Part shown: positions 36,451 to 48,765 of the stretch, piece by piece
How positions within the stretch are numbered: the first letter of the stretch is position 1
Layout of the letters: each line of letters starts with the position of its first letter
Source of the DNA: Diphasiastrum complanatum
Lineage: Eukaryota > Streptophyta > Lycopodiopsida > Lycopodiales > Lycopodiaceae
NCBI GenBank assembly: GCA_029204225.1
Contig: CM055106.1
Coordinates: forward strand, 42,734,368 to 42,798,367
Direction: 5' to 3'
Length of the DNA: 64,000 bases
Translations under genes and position numbers: made by a program
Notes under the pieces: model-generated
Databases searched by the model: none
Seen by the model: only the letters and a program-made list of their open reading frames with translations
What the model was told of the DNA's origin: nothing

Positions 36451-37300
36451 AAGAGAAGTCATCAATAATAGTCAGCAGATAGACAACGCTCCCTGTGGAA
36501 ATATTCTGCATAGGACTACAAATGTCCATGTGTACAAGATCTAGCAAATTTCTAGAAGTACATTCTGAATCTGAAATGATTGAACTTCTAACATGCTTGC
36601 TAGAAATATAGCTTTTACATGGTGTACCCAATTTGGTAATGAAAGGTAGATCTTGTACTAAGTTCTATTTTGACATTTGTTGAATACAAGTAGAATTTAA
36701 ATGGCCTGATCTGTGATGCCACAGCTTATCTTTTGAATCAGAAGTAGTAGTAAAAAGAGCTTGACAATTTGTAGAATAGGAGTGATTGAGTTTGTACAAA
36801 TTGCCACACCTTCTACTGAAAGCAAAAACTTACCTAGATTCGTTAAGAATAGTGCAGCCTTGTCTATTGAATTTGACCCTCCGACCTGAATTTGTAATGC
36901 TGCTAGCTGAGAGCAGGTTTTTGGTCAGATTTGGAATGTGAAGAACATTGGACAAAAACATTACATCACCTTTCTGGAATTTGATCCTGACTGTCCCTTC
37001 ACCCTCAATGGAATGAGTTGAGTTGTCTCCAAGTTGCACAACAATGGGTGTATGACTTGTAGTCATGGAACCAGTCTTGATGTGAGTCAGTGTGTTGTGT
37101 TGCACCTGAGTCCTAATGCCAGGAATCAATATCATGTTGTTCTTCGACTTTAGTCAAAAATGCAGCTTCATCTTCTTCTTCATCTTGGGACTGCATCTTC
37201 TTTTCATTGTTGTACTTGCGTGTTATGTAGTACTTGATGACATGACCAATCCTCTTACAATATTTGCAGAATAGGTTCTACTTTTGCTGGAATGATGAAA
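36434..37300 (-). pseudogene. copia O gag end, protease and integrase start
   Basis: Right to left: zinc knuckle CKYCKRIGHVIKYY near 37250 (last Cys is Tyr), acidic stretch QDEEEDEAAFLTKVEEQHD, protease DSWH, a TAG stop, then DSGAT near 37115. QLGDNSTHSIEGEGTVRIKF and VLHIPNLTKNLLSASSI follow (37135-36830), then integrase zinc end and first Asp region LLDLVHMDICSPM and YLLTIIDDFSW (36631-36434). A deletion removes part of the pre-integrase region. Lineage as C, D and E. Confidence 0.85.
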
Positions 37301-38017
37301 GAAAATTTGATGTACCTAATCCTAACACCAAGTGGGTCTGATTCCAAGTGGGGAGAATGACATCTCTCATGCATTTATCAATCCATTTGATGTTACTTTA
37401 TGTGTGCAAAGTTTTTTTAAGGAAATGGATTGGCATAATCATGGAGAGATCATTAAGATCCTTACAGTAGTAACAAGATTTTGGCATACTCAACTCAAGA
37501 TCTTTTTTTATTCTCTTGAATTCATCTTGACAGAGCATGATCCTATACATATCCTTATGTTTCATGATGGATCAGTATTCATTCTTGCATTATATGTAGA
37601 TAATCTCCTCTTCCATGAAGATGATGCAAGGAGTTTTGGCAATTCCAAGCTAGAATCGGCTTGGGAGCCAATAATCCTTGATTTTAGCCCCTTACATTCA
37701 ATTTTGAATGTTGAAGTAGCTTAAGATTCACTTTTTTTGCTGCATTATATTGATTTCAGCATGCTACTTCAGTCCTAAGAAGTTTTTAGATGGATCTATG
37801 CAAGTATTTTGGCACAGTTTTGGAGCACCATGTAACAGAACTTATTGGAGGTGGTGAAAGATCCTTCTAGGAATCTCATTCTCTATGGGAATCTCATTTA
37901 GCTCATTAATGATATCTATGTGATCACTAAACCTACACCAAAGGGCTTCATTCTTGAGGTTTAGATCAATACTTGACGTGATTAGATAATCTATGTCATC
38001 AACTAGCTAAGGAGGAG
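37301..38017 (+). pseudogene. copia P RT fragment leading to an LTR
   Basis: A 37332-37724 frame contains LTEHDPIHILMFHDGSVFIL and ALYVDNLLFHEDD. This is the RT segment around the catalytic box, with the second Asp changed to Asn (YVDN). A decayed RNase H region with stops reaches a purine tract AAGGAGGAG just before TGTGAAAATC at 38018. The phrase ACCTAATCCTAACACCAAGT at 37313 recurs at 38219, so part of the LTR or leader is present upstream too. Confidence 0.7.
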
Positions 38018-38700
38018 TGTGAAAATCTATAAAAACTAGCTAGTAGTTTATTGCCAAGTGGCAACATTATGGATGGCCAAATGTTAGATAGTATTGTAGA
38101 TATTTAGGTACTAATGTAAAGATGAATTAATTCATTCACGTGGTTAGAGGTGGCCGAGTTGAGCCCAAAATTCTAGGCTAACTTAGGAGATTTTGGTGAA
38201 AATAATGCATGTGACACACCTAATCCTAACACCAAGTGGGTGTGATTCCTAGAACAGGGGATTAGGTCATAGGATTAAGTCTATACTTAACTAAGGATAA
38301 ACCCTAATGATAAGATCTAAACTCATTAGATATGGATTTGTAGCTCATTTGTACATACACTTTTGGTTAATCAAGATTGATCTTGACTTTGGCAATTTTG
38401 CTCTTGCAAGTGGATTACATGCTTGATTAATGTGATGTTTATTGGGTCTATTGAGTAGAACTGAACCTAATAATAGTATTGTACATTCCACACATGTGAC
38501 AGGCCATGGAGATCAATAAATGCTAGGCTGATTGTGGTGTTCAAAGGCCATTGCCAATTTAGATATGGAAAATAGCTAGATTTGTTGTATAAATTTCTAG
38601 CAATTCAATCTAAGTGCAATCCTTGATGCTTGATTCATGATTAGAGATCCAAATGAGATTCATAACCTTTGATTTTAACATATTCAAAAACACATTTTAA
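38018..38700 (+). repeat. LTR of copia P
   Basis: Starts TGTGAAAATCTATAAAAACT after a purine tract. Its first 200 bases pair, inverted, with 33165-33381, and its 38480-38670 part matches 34975-35155 directly. The right border was not found; about 38700 by loss of similarity. Confidence 0.65.
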
Positions 38701-39387
38701 ACCATAACAATAAAATAGGATCATTTAATGAAAAAGAGTTAGCTCGACACTCAATATTTTAGTAGGGATAATGGTAAAAACCTACCACTATGCAACTAAT
38801 CATGTCATGAATTTTCATGATAATGAAAACATACATAGTTCAAGGACTAAAATGCATATATACTATTTTCAAAATCTATGGAGTCACAAAATCTATAAAG
38901 TCCCGCACCAATGAGTACTCTAGCACTTTAAAGAAGCTATGTAATACCATGAGTATTTGTGACATTGTAAGAATTTGGGAAAGTTCTTGGAAATTTATGA
39001 CGTGTTGTTCAATAGATTATAACAAGTTTCAATTGGTGCTTTGATGGTTTATCATATGTATTTCTAATTCTAATCAAGGCCATCAATCTCACCTATGACT
39101 AGTGTAGAATTTTGATCTAGCTTATAGTCTTATAGGTTATGTGATTGTCTTTGAGAACACTTGGTATGCAACTATGACACTTGTCTTTTTCACTAATTTA
39201 CTAAAATGTGATGTTTGTTGTTGTGAAAGAATGTTTGCAAGTGGCAGTTAGCTATCTTGGAAGCATTGGCATTTATAGTCGTTATAGCAGAATATTGTAT
39301 ATATGCTTAATATAAAGTAAGAAACTTGGTTTTGATATTTCCAAAGGGACTATGTATTGCTATGGCTAGTTTATTATTTGACGTTGA

Positions 39388-39421
<34 letters not shown>

Positions 39422-40796
39422 ATGTTGACAAATCCCCTGCTCCAGAGGATCTGTTGGTTTTAGATTTCTTCTACTTACTTCTTCTTCTACCTGTCAGAGG
39501 CAGTGGGCTCTTGCTTAAGTTATTCGTTCTTGTTCAAAGCCCAAAATCAGGCAGAAGGGAATAGATCAACGTTGTAGTAATTTTGTCCTGCCTGTCAGAG
39601 GACAACTCAGGGTCGTTCTCTCTTGAAAACACTTACATTCAAACAGAGATGCAAGCCATGAACATTCAATAGACAGATCAGCATGCAGCCCAAATGAATA
39701 TTCAATAGATTCTATGGCTACCTACTCTGAAAACGAACTGAATCAGATCCTACAGTTTACTAAAACTGAGCTACAGCATTTTAGAGGTCCAAGAATCAAG
39801 AAACCAACCAGTCTTTTGATTCTTGGACATCCCAAGAACATCAAGAACTAGAATGTTGGAGGATATGCAAGATTTACACCACATTTCTAGCCTATTTAGT
39901 TTACCTGAATGTTGGCTCCTACATTAATCCACAAACAAGAAAAGAAAACTAATCCACTCTAGGAAAGCAGCAAATCTAATCCACTCTACAATCCACAACC
40001 ACACACAAAGGAGGGAAGGGCAAGATCATAAATGCATCACTCAAGAAACAAGCATGATCAAGGAGCTCAATGGATGCACCAAACTCGTGAAGGCTCTTCT
40101 CATTTCAACATGGAGTAGGTACATTTCACAAAAAGCTCCTCTTCACAAAGAGGGAGTCTCTCAAGAGAGCTCCTTAGGTGGCATCCTAGTGGAATTTCCA
40201 CATTTCACAAATTACAAGTGGAATAATGCTCTCCACTAGAGGTCACCATCAAAAGGTGGCTCACTCTACTTTCTTTAAGAGGGGTCTAGTTGCATTTATT
40301 ACATTTGCCTAGAAATACTAGTTCCTACATGGTCATTCCATGTTTCGAGATTCACCACAAGGCTTACACAGTTCTTGCTTGTCATTACTACTAGTATTTT
40401 TTGGCTATCATACTCGGCTCTCAGTCTTCGTTCATCTCGTCTTCTCAAAGACCTCCTCGGTCTAAGGTGAGAGGTGCTCTTGAGTTGCTCTGTCCGAGTA
40501 TCTTGGGAATTCATCAGAATCAGCCAACACCCTATTTTTTCTATTTCCTACTCAACTTTCTCCATTCCTTCCTCTATTAATGAGATATAGATCCACCCCT
40601 CTCTCAATGAGATATAGATCTATCTTCCTCATGAATCCCTTAACTTGTCTATGAATTTGATCCTTCCCTACCTATCTCAAAAAGCTACCTATCAACAAAA
40701 TCTTCTATACATGTACTTTATCACTTTTTTTTCAATAGAGATATTTCTTTGATTATTATCGCATTTGTTGAATAGTTTTGCTATGAAGACTAGTAA
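38701..40796. other. Non-coding stretch with a (CA)n microsatellite
   Basis: (CA)n runs from 39390 to 39418. CTGCCTGTCAGAGG-like phrases recur near 39488 and 39587. No gene or element was recognised; short ORFs at 38817, 40054 and 40299 have no motif. Confidence 0.5.
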
Positions 40797-40985
40797 CGTC
40801 TGCCCGCCCAACGACGGGCAACGTTGGACGGGCAAATTCAAATGTGACGGGGCTGCCCGTGTGTGCAAGAAATCGCGAGGGGGCCGGTGGGGGGCGGTTT
40901 CCGGGGCAGCTCACGCTGCCCGTGAGAGCGTGACGGGCAGCGTGAGCTACCCGAAAACCACTTTTTTTTTAGTATATATAGATTA
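40797..40985. repeat. GC-rich palindromic segment
   Basis: An abrupt GC-rich island in AT-rich sequence. AGCTCACGCTGCCCGT (40907-40922) pairs perfectly with ACGGGCAGCGTGAGCT (40932-40947) around a 9-base loop. The word CGGGCA or its complement occurs several more times from 40800 (for example CAACGACGGGCAACGTTG). It ends in a T-run and TATATATAG. MITE-like, but termini and target duplication are not defined. Confidence 0.75.
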
Positions 40986-41834
40986 GGCTTGTGGCGCATT
41001 CTATGATTGAACCCTATTTTCCATCACTATGAATTCCAAATGTTGAAGGAGAATTCCATGTTTTCTAGTAGTGCCACATAAAGCAAAAAAAAAAACTCTG
41101 CATCATGGATCACCAAAAACAAGTAGCAATGCTTATTGGCATACCTTTGTGTTACTTTGCTTAACTTCCGCATCCATTTTTGTTAAGCACCTATGGATTC
41201 AGCCTTGATGGTGGCTTGAAATTTCATGTGGAATGTCTTGGTGTCTTTGGGGCACTTACTCCATTGCTTATACTAAGCATCTTTAAAAAATTCTAAGGCA
41301 TAGCCCGCATGCTGATACGTCGAGATTCTATGTTGTCTATCATTCAATATTCTATACATGGAACCCTATCTCGAGGTTATCAACTCAACAATCGTCATGG
41401 CATCGTGAAACTTTTCTCTAAACTTGGACATGCCCGACTAGATGGTGAGAATTTAGGTTCATCACCCAAAATTCAAATCGATTGCAAATCCATGCAGTGA
41501 AAGAGACCCACTTTGATTTGGCCTATTCGGTAGCCAGCCTGCCTTAAGGTGAATAGGCTCATAGTATCAATTATTGAGGGGATACAAAACAGGGCCCTCC
41601 TTTGCCATCCCGACATCTGGATTTTTTGTCATGCGATTCTTTACTTGATTACAGCAGTCACCATCTCAGCATGGGACGTAGAAGCACACATATCTCTCTC
41701 CCCCACACCCACCCACTGAAATAAAAGCACAGAAGCCGAGTTCGTCGACGTCGAGCGGCCATAAAAGAGTATAGAATGCTCAGATGAGAATAGCCTTGCA
41801 AGAGTCATCGCCTGATCGACTTAGCCATATCTTC
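40986..41834. other. Upstream region of the aquaporin gene
   Basis: No ORF with a motif. It probably holds distal promoter sequence; nothing specific can be supported except the TATA box below. Confidence 0.45.
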
Positions 41835-41842
41835 ATATAAAG
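41835..41842 (+). promoter_or_regulatory. Probable TATA box of the PIP gene
   Basis: ATATAAAG lies 132 bases before the PIP start codon, giving a 5' UTR of about 100 bases if transcription starts some 30 bases downstream. Motif and spacing only. Confidence 0.5.
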
Positions 41843-41973
41843 GAGTGATCAGGCACAGTGCCTACATAATTGAGCTTTTTTTGAGATTGAAAGCTTATGT
41901 GCAAACTACAGTAAAAGCTTTTTGTGGCTGGAAATATTATCAGCAAGAACAGATTCATTGAATTATTACATAT

Positions 41974-43319
41974 ATGGAGCAAGATAGTGTCAATGACGCA
42001 GAGCGTGGGTTCGTTACCAGGAATTACTCAATCCCGCCCCCGGCGCCACTATTTGATCCTCATGAATTCATGTTGTGGTCGTTCTATCGAGCAGTAATTG
42101 TAGAATTCACAGCTACTTTCTTGTTTCTCTACATTACCATGCTCACAATAATTGGCGCGAGTAAGAACGCTGCCAACTGCGGAGGTGTTGGGATGCTTGG
42201 TGTTGCATGGGCATTCGGAGGAATGATCTTTGTAATGATCTACTGCACTGCAGGAATATCCGGTACTGCTCTCTATGCAGCAAAACGCTGCAAAATACTG
42301 AGGTTTTTTGAGTCTGCTCAAGTCTACCGACTAGAAACTGATCGAAGCCCTCGAATGAGATTTATCTTGGTTGCTGATTCTGCGGAAAGAGTGCCAGCAG
42401 CTGTAGCTTGTTGCAATATCCCGTTTAATTTATCACAGTTATTGATCAAATTGTGTTCGTGTGTATTAATAATGCAGGCGGTCATATCAATCCGGCGGTG
42501 ACATTTGGATTTTTTCTAGCCCGAAAAGTTTCTCTTCCGAGAGGTCTATTCTACATCATAGCACAGACTTTGGGAGCAATTAGCGGGGCAGGCTTAGCCA
42601 AAGGATTCCAGAAAACACTCTACATTCAATTAGGAGGCGGAGCAAACTTCGTGCAACACGGATACTCCATGGGAGTTGGGTTTGGGGCAGAGATCATCGG
42701 TACCTTTGTGCTTGTTTACACCGTCTTTTCAGCCACTGACCCCAAACGCATTGCCCGAGACTCCCATGTGCCTGTGAGTATTTCAACGGTTTAGAGAGAG
42801 ACAGTGAGCGACACATATATAGAGATGTGTGACTGCTGAAAGCTTACAAGACTAACATTGCTGTGGACAGGTTCTGGCTCCTTTGCCTATTGGGTTTGCA
42901 GTATTCATCGTGCACTTAGCGACCATTCCCATCACAGGAACGGGAATCAACCCCGCACGTAGCTTAGGCGCCGCTGTAATCTTTAATAGCGACAAAGTTT
43001 GGGCTGACCACGTGTGTTCAATCTGCCGGACTCCGGAGCCTTCTCTTCTAGAATTGCATTGAATGCACATCGACTACGCTAGTACTAGTTATATTTCTAG
43101 TCAGGCTTAAACGCTTAATAGTTTAGCTGCTCTATAACAATTCATTTTGTTAATTTGGCTGATATTCCTTATGAAATTGCTTATTTGCAGTGGATTTTCT
43201 GGGTTGGTCCTTTTATCGGAGCAGCCGTAGCAGCAGCTTATAATCAGTATGTGTTACGAGGCCTATCATCAGTATGTGTTACGAGGCGGCCAAGCACTGA
43301 AGGCCTTGGGATCCTTTAG
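41974..43319 (+). CDS. Plasma-membrane intrinsic protein (PIP) aquaporin, four exons, altered C-terminus
   Basis: A water channel of the plant plasma membrane. Exons 41974-42262, 42478-42773, 42871-43011 and 43191-43319, all introns GT-AG, encode 284 residues; frames match at each junction and intron positions are those usual in PIPs. Residues: PIP signature LFDPHE (26-31), first NPA 101-103 in [12 protein letters not shown], second NPA 222-224 in GTGINPARS. The selectivity filter is Phe81, His210, Thr219 and Arg225, the water-selective PIP set. Ser115 (KVSLPR) and loop-D His193 (RDSHVP) match known gating positions. Six membrane segments fit. The conserved end ([16 protein letters not shown] in another frame) is lost because of a 25-bp tandem duplication at 43245-43294; the actual tail is [18 protein letters not shown]. 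Channel core intact; closest to the PIP2 subgroup by the ancestral tail. Confidence 0.93.
43245..43294 (+). repeat. 25-bp tandem duplication in the last PIP exon
   Basis: CAGTATGTGTTACGAGGC occurs at 43245 and again at 43270, a 25-base period. Since 25 is not a multiple of three, the second copy puts the downstream, PIP-like reading ([11 protein letters not shown]) out of frame. Confidence 0.95.
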
Positions 43320-43870
43320 GAGCAACTCTCCCAACTCAATGAATGTCCCTAAAGTGGGGGACACTGTCAGTGATTTCTTGTTGTGCTTACCGCTTTGGTG
43401 GTTTGAAAAGGTTGGGTGCGTTTGTTTGGATGTACAGAATAACCCAGAGAAAGTATCGCCATCTTGCATAATACTACAGTAAATTGTCTTCTCAGTTCTT
43501 ATTAACTTCGAAGTTCGAACCTATGTTTCTGGTTGTGCTCCTGGATGCAGTTGGCAATAATAACTTCATGGAAATTCTTTCTGCTGCAGAGAAACAAACA
43601 CTGAACTTGACTGTCAGTATGTTTATCTTGAGATTTTCGTAACCCTCACCAGGTTAGCGAAATTTTCTGAAGTATACAAGGAAATTTCATGAGCACGATG
43701 ATATTGGTGGCAGCAAAACGTATTTTTAGCAGGAGCAAAGTGCATGTGTCTAGTCACTAGTGTTTAAGTGTGTACGTAGCCTAGCTAAGCTTCTTCTGTC
43801 TCGTCTCCACCCCTGGAAATAAAGAATCGGAGTGTGAATTTTGGTTGTTTCTTGTTAAGTAATAAGGGTG
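43320..43870 (+). other. Probable 3' UTR of the PIP gene
   Basis: An AATAAAG signal lies at 43818-43824. The alternative frame holding the ancestral PIP tail stays open to 43482, which is much longer than a normal PIP tail, so its end is not obviously the original stop. Confidence 0.45.
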
Positions 43871-45199
43871 TGTAGTTACTAGTAATGCCTTAATATGCTA
43901 TTTTCTTGTGGTTTTGATTAGCTACTTTGTGTGGACTTTGTATCGCGATAATGCTTGGTTCAAAAAAGCGGAACAGGGAATTACTAACTTGTTTAAAGAC
44001 CACTGTGAAATAATGCAAGCTTGGTTGCAGTAGTCCCAAGCGCCAGCATTTGCCCGGGCACCCGTCTTGATTCAAAGAGCGTAAGCTCGAAGCAACTGTA
44101 CAATGACTTGAGAATATATATACTTGTCATCCATCAGCTCCACGAAGAATTGCAGTAAAGTCAAGAGTCAATACTACAGAGACATCAGTTGACTTTAATG
44201 CAATCAAATGTTCTATATAAAATTCAAGGGGATCATTGCCTTCTAGAAAGTATCGATTCCAGGGAACTAGGTTCATGATCTTCAATTTTCAATTTTAAAA
44301 CCCATCGTTTGGATTTTCAAAGCTCTGAAGATCTATCTTATGATAAAAGCAGGATATCTACGAACCCAAAGTGAGTATGGTAAATCTAAAAGTAACCACA
44401 TTAACGTATTCCCAGTATTTCAAACAGTAAATACGAGCCGGCTACATTATGTTAAGTCAGATTCCAGAATGGAAAATGCGCAAGAAATTTTCTCCGTTCA
44501 AGTGTCATACAATAGTTTTGTGAAAGCCTTAATTTTGTCAAACTATGAAATATGAAGGAGCTCTCAGACTGATATTCAGTTACAATGTTTCGTATATAGA
44601 GCTACTATGAATTTATTTACCAGGGGTGTTGTGCACTAAATGATATATCATCTAGAGCATAGTTGCACCTGATAAAGAAGCTGTATAACATGCTCTTATA
44701 TAAGATATATGTACTGTCCTTTTTTGTTTCACATGGAGCATGGATTTCTGCCTGAGATTTATACGTCTCTCCAGGGAAGCAACAGCGCTAGCGGGACCGG
44801 TGCTACGTGGTAGTACTTTGCAGTAGTTCATTGTTTACAGTCATTCTCGCGATTTCTGATTTATTCTTGTATACCTTATGAGAGTCCGTGATGCAGACAT
44901 GATGTTAAGCATAGAATGAAAACAAAGAGACTGCAGCTACTAGATGACAGAGCAGAAGTTAAGCACAGAATGCAAAAAAGGGACTGCAGCAGTAGACAAG
45001 AGAGTACAAGGAAAGAGGAAAGAGCAGCAAACTGTTCAAGGTGACCGTGTAGTTCAAGAGAACGAAACACCAACATATCACATCAACCTCCAGACAATTA
45101 TTTTCTAAGGAGAAAAACTATGTTTTTGTGATGTATTAAGAACAGATGTATTTAACAACTCCTAACAGCACATAACCTGGCAGCTGCAACTACCAGCTC
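43871..45199. other. Intergenic stretch
   Basis: No gene recognised. Short repeated phrases occur near 44890-44990 (AGCA(T/C)AGAATG, GACTGCAGC). Confidence 0.45.
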
Positions 45200-45864
45200 A
45201 CTTACCTGCAAGTTTCAAGCTATTATAGCTAGCTAGGCTGATCTGGATTATTTGAGTTGACACTTCCACTCAGTGAGTCTCGTGCTTTACTATGTTTCCA
45301 CTAAACGTGGTTGCTTCTCGGAAACAAAGTGTATTGGACATGTGCATGATGATTTGTACAATTCTAGTTTAGAATTTGACACTTGGTAAAAAGTAGGTAG
45401 AAATGCATGCATGTAAAGTGACAAATGTCACTAGTTTTCTAGTTTTCACTTTTAGATGTGGAAGAAAGTAGGAAGGAGATGATTCTACCTCGAGCTACTC
45501 CAATCTCCACAAATATGTTTAGGCTCTCTCATAACTTTTGATGAAGAACCAAAAGCTTTGAAGCTATTCCATGTCAATTTGGATCTATACAATTGTTCGC
45601 TTGAATTTTGCTCTCCTTTTCTCCCTCTAACTCGAGTAGAGGTTTATGCTAATGCATTAAATTCTTGTACTTCTTCTTTTTTGTTTTTCAAAGTGATCAT
45701 TCTTTAATTCTTAGCATGCTAGATTGTGCTTTCGCCATAAAATCTTGTACTAGCCTCTTGATATTCAATCTAGAATCAATTTATGTGCTAAACACAAAGC
45801 TTAACATGATCATTCACACTTGAGGATCATTCCCCACACGTGTGAGCTTGTTGGAATTTTATCA
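45200..45864 (+). repeat. Probable 5' LTR of copia G
   Basis: It ends with TTTTATCA directly before the PBS. ACACGTGT lies at 45836-45843. The left TG border could not be fixed; candidates are near 45238 and 45377. Confidence 0.6.
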
Positions 45865-45876
45865 TGGTATCAGAGC
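45865..45876 (+). other. Primer-binding site of copia G
   Basis: A perfect TGGTATCAGAGC, the site complementary to plant initiator methionine tRNA, right after the LTR end. Confidence 0.92.
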
Positions 45877-46623
45877 CAAATTAAGCTTTGCATGCCATTA
45901 TCTCTGTTTGTGCAAGAATTTGTGAGCCCAATTCAAGCAAAAAAGCTGTTTATCACTCTTTTTTTACCTTTTCTTGAAAAGTGTTTGGATCAAAGAGGAT
46001 AGAATTAAGATTTTCATATTAGAATTGACATTGTACGAAATTCTGGAACTCCGCACGTGTGAAAATCAGATATTTTCAGACTTCTTTATTTTCTTCATCA
46101 TTGGTCCAAAGATATTGATCTTATAGCTTGATGGAAAGTTATAAGGAGTACTTTCCATTGCAATTGATCTCAAATCAATTTGATGTGTCTATCAAGGATT
46201 ATAAGCTCTTAAAGAGAGTAGGGAGAGGTCCAAAATTTGAGTGATTTGATCCAATTTAGCTTGATTCACAATCCATTATTTTGAGTAATCAACACAAGAA
46301 ACGTGAGATCAAGACATAGTTTGGAGTTATTGAACACTTTGAGCCTCCTTTGAATCAATAGTGTTTTCTTTTGAAGCATCTAACACGTGCCAAAAGTAGA
46401 ATCAAAACTTGTCTATATTCCTCAATTCAGTTTTTGAGAAATTGATCTTGTTTATCTTGTTTTGTGGAATATTTGAGGCCTATCTCATATACAGTTGCAA
46501 GTTTTCACATAGGATTGGTAGCACGCCCTTGAAAATTCCTATAGTGAAAGAGAGTAGCAACATCTAGTCTGTTTGGAACAAGCTCAAACGTATAATTGTC
46601 CAATAACAAGAAGTCTTCATAAT
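45877..46623 (+). other. Leader of copia G
   Basis: Non-coding sequence between PBS and gag. It contains CACGTG at 46054-46059. Confidence 0.6.
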
Positions 46624-47617
46624 AGGGCACCTGTAGGAGGGTATCTCTTAGAACCAAGTGAAAGACTGAGTACCTCCAATTATTCAATATGGAAGGTTAG
46701 GATGGAGTCTGTTCTTATACTCCAGGATGTTATGGACATAGTACTTGGTATTGAGGAGGAGCCTCAAGCAGAACTTGAAGTACCAAAGTATAGAAAGAGA
46801 GCTAGGATGGCACTACATTTCATTAAAATGAATGTCTCTAATGAGATTCTAAGAGAAATAGGATCTTGCACCACTGCTAAAGAAGCTTGGGATGCACTTA
46901 AGTCTATCTATGAAGCTTACTCTTAGAAATCAGATTTTTCAAAGTTTTTAAAGAAGTGAGGAGAGTGCATCAAATTATGTTCTAAGAGTAAAAGATTTTC
47001 ATAGGGAGCCTGCTTGTGTTGGTGTCACAATCAATCAAGTTGAGCTAGTAAAAGTCATTCTTAATGGCTTAAAAGAAGAATATGATAAATTTGTTCAATA
47101 CTTTGCCATAAAGGAGGAGTTGCCTAATTTGGAGACTCTTCAAGGAGTTCTCATCTTTGAAGAAGCAAGGCAAAGTTACCAACTTTCAAGAATGAACAAA
47201 TTCAAGCATATTGGAAGTGACAAGGCTCTCTTTGTCAAGGACAAGCATAAAGGGAGGAGCAAGAACCAGTTTTCTCAAGCTTTCAACAAAGACAAAGCCA
47301 AGGACAAAGACAAAGATGGAGAAAAGAATGACCCAACTCATCCTTCTACTTCCAAGACCAAGAAGACGAAACTCAAGTGTTTCTTTTGTGGCAAGAAGGG
47401 GCACTATGCCTATAATTGCTTCAAAAAGAAAAATCAACTCAAACAAGCAAATCTCTCTAATGAGAAAGAAGAAGACTTTATTGCAAGTGAAGGAGAAGGA
47501 TCCCTCATGGTGTCAAGCTTTTCTTCAACACCCTTCAAGAAGGATGGAGCATGGTATATCGATAGTGGTGCCTCATCACATATGTGTTGTTCAAAGGAGT
47601 CTTATTGTACATTATAA
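46624..47617 (+). pseudogene. copia G gag and protease
   Basis: The gag start codon position reads AGG at 46624 (element F has ATG here), then APVGGYLLEPSERLSTSNYS, WKVRMESVLILQDVMDIV and AKEAWDALKSIYE. A small deletion near 46917 shifts the frame; gag resumes with ESASNYVLRVKDFH, VILNGLKEEYD and LPNLETLQGVLIFEEARQ (47120 on). A lysine/Asp-rich stretch, an intact zinc knuckle CFFCGKKGHYAYNC and the protease WYIDSGASSHM follow. A frameshift near 47595 ends the frame. The zinc knuckle and DSG are complete, so damage is recent or modest. Confidence 0.9.
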
Positions 47618-47639
47618 ACGACTTTAAAGAACTATTTAT

Positions 47640-48765
47640 ACAGGAAATGATCATGAATGCTCTATTGAAGGAATTGGCAATATTCCATTAAAACTTGCTT
47701 CTTCTAAAGTTCTATCACTTTCCAATATTCTTTTTGTTCCTAAGCTTACAAAGAACTTGATAAGTGTTGGAAAGTTGCTTGATTGTGGTTGTGATGTAAA
47801 GTTCAATGCCAGTACTTGCTTTATTAAGAAAGGTGATGAGATCCTAGCTAATGGATCTAGATATGGTGGCATCTTCAACTTAAATTCTTATGAGAATGCA
47901 GATTTTGTGAAATTGCTTTTATGTCTAAGGAGGAGTTATGGCATAGAAGTTTGGGGTATCCTTACTATAAATCGATGCTTTCTATGATCAATAATGATAA
48001 GGCTATTGGCCTATCAAGATCACTTTCCAAAGATATCAAGCCATGTGAGGCTTGTGCTATTGCAAAATCACATAGAAAGCCATATCAAAAGTCTTCTATT
48101 AAGACTTCTCATCCTTTGGAATTAATTCACTCGGATGTTCACTTTTCTTCCTCAAAAAGTATTGGTGGTGCAACTTGTTTTGTTACCTTCATTGATGATT
48201 TTACAAGATATACTTGGTTGTACCTTCTTTCTTCAAAAGCTACGGTGTTTGAACACTTCCTAGTTTTCAAAGCTTATGTTGAGAAACAGTTTTCTTTCAA
48301 AGTTAAAGCTTTGAGATGTGATGGAGTTGAATACATCTCCAACAAGTTCTATAATTATTGTGAGGTTGAAGGGATTAAGAGAGAATTTTCTTGTGCTTAT
48401 TCCCCATCTCAGAATGGGGTTGCCGAAAGAAAAAATTGATCTCTATGTGAATGTGCTAAAGCAATCTGAGTTGAAGCTTCTTAGCCTATTGAATATTGGG
48501 GAGAAGCAATTAATTGTGCAAATTATTTGTGCGATAGATTACCTCACAATACACTTGCAGGAAGATCACCATATGAAGTATTGTTTAAGAAGAGACCTAA
48601 GGTTGATCACCTTAGAGTTTTTGGGTGTGCTTGCTTTGTTCATGTACCCTTAGAAACAAGGAAAAGAGATGATCCAAATTCAGTCAAAGGGATCATGGTT
48701 GGATACTCATCCAACAAGAAGGCATACAGAATTTATGTTCCCTCTACCTCTCATTACAATTGACA
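47640..48765 (+). pseudogene. copia G pre-integrase and integrase
   Basis: 47757-47987 and 47921-48439 overlap across a frameshift. LISVGKLLDCGCDVKFN is the end of protease/pre-integrase and KPCEACAIAKSHRKPY the zinc domain. The catalytic residues are Asp in LIHSDVHF, Asp in RCDGVEYIS (one residue short of the usual DNGGEY) and Glu in NGVAERKN, followed by a TGA. Then CANYLCDRLPHNTLAGRSPYE, VFGCACFVHVPLETRK and GYSSNKKAYRIYVP. Confidence 0.9.

Noticed and set aside
42049..42321. 90-codon minus-strand ORF opposite PIP exon 1
   Set aside because: Shadow of the aquaporin coding strand.
43247..43271. The 25-bp duplication removed as a small intron
   Set aside because: Too short for a plant intron and lacking an AG acceptor at the required position.
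43249..43482. Separate ORF with PIP-like [21 protein letters not shown]
   Set aside because: It is the original exon 4 reading displaced by the 25-bp duplication, not an independent gene.
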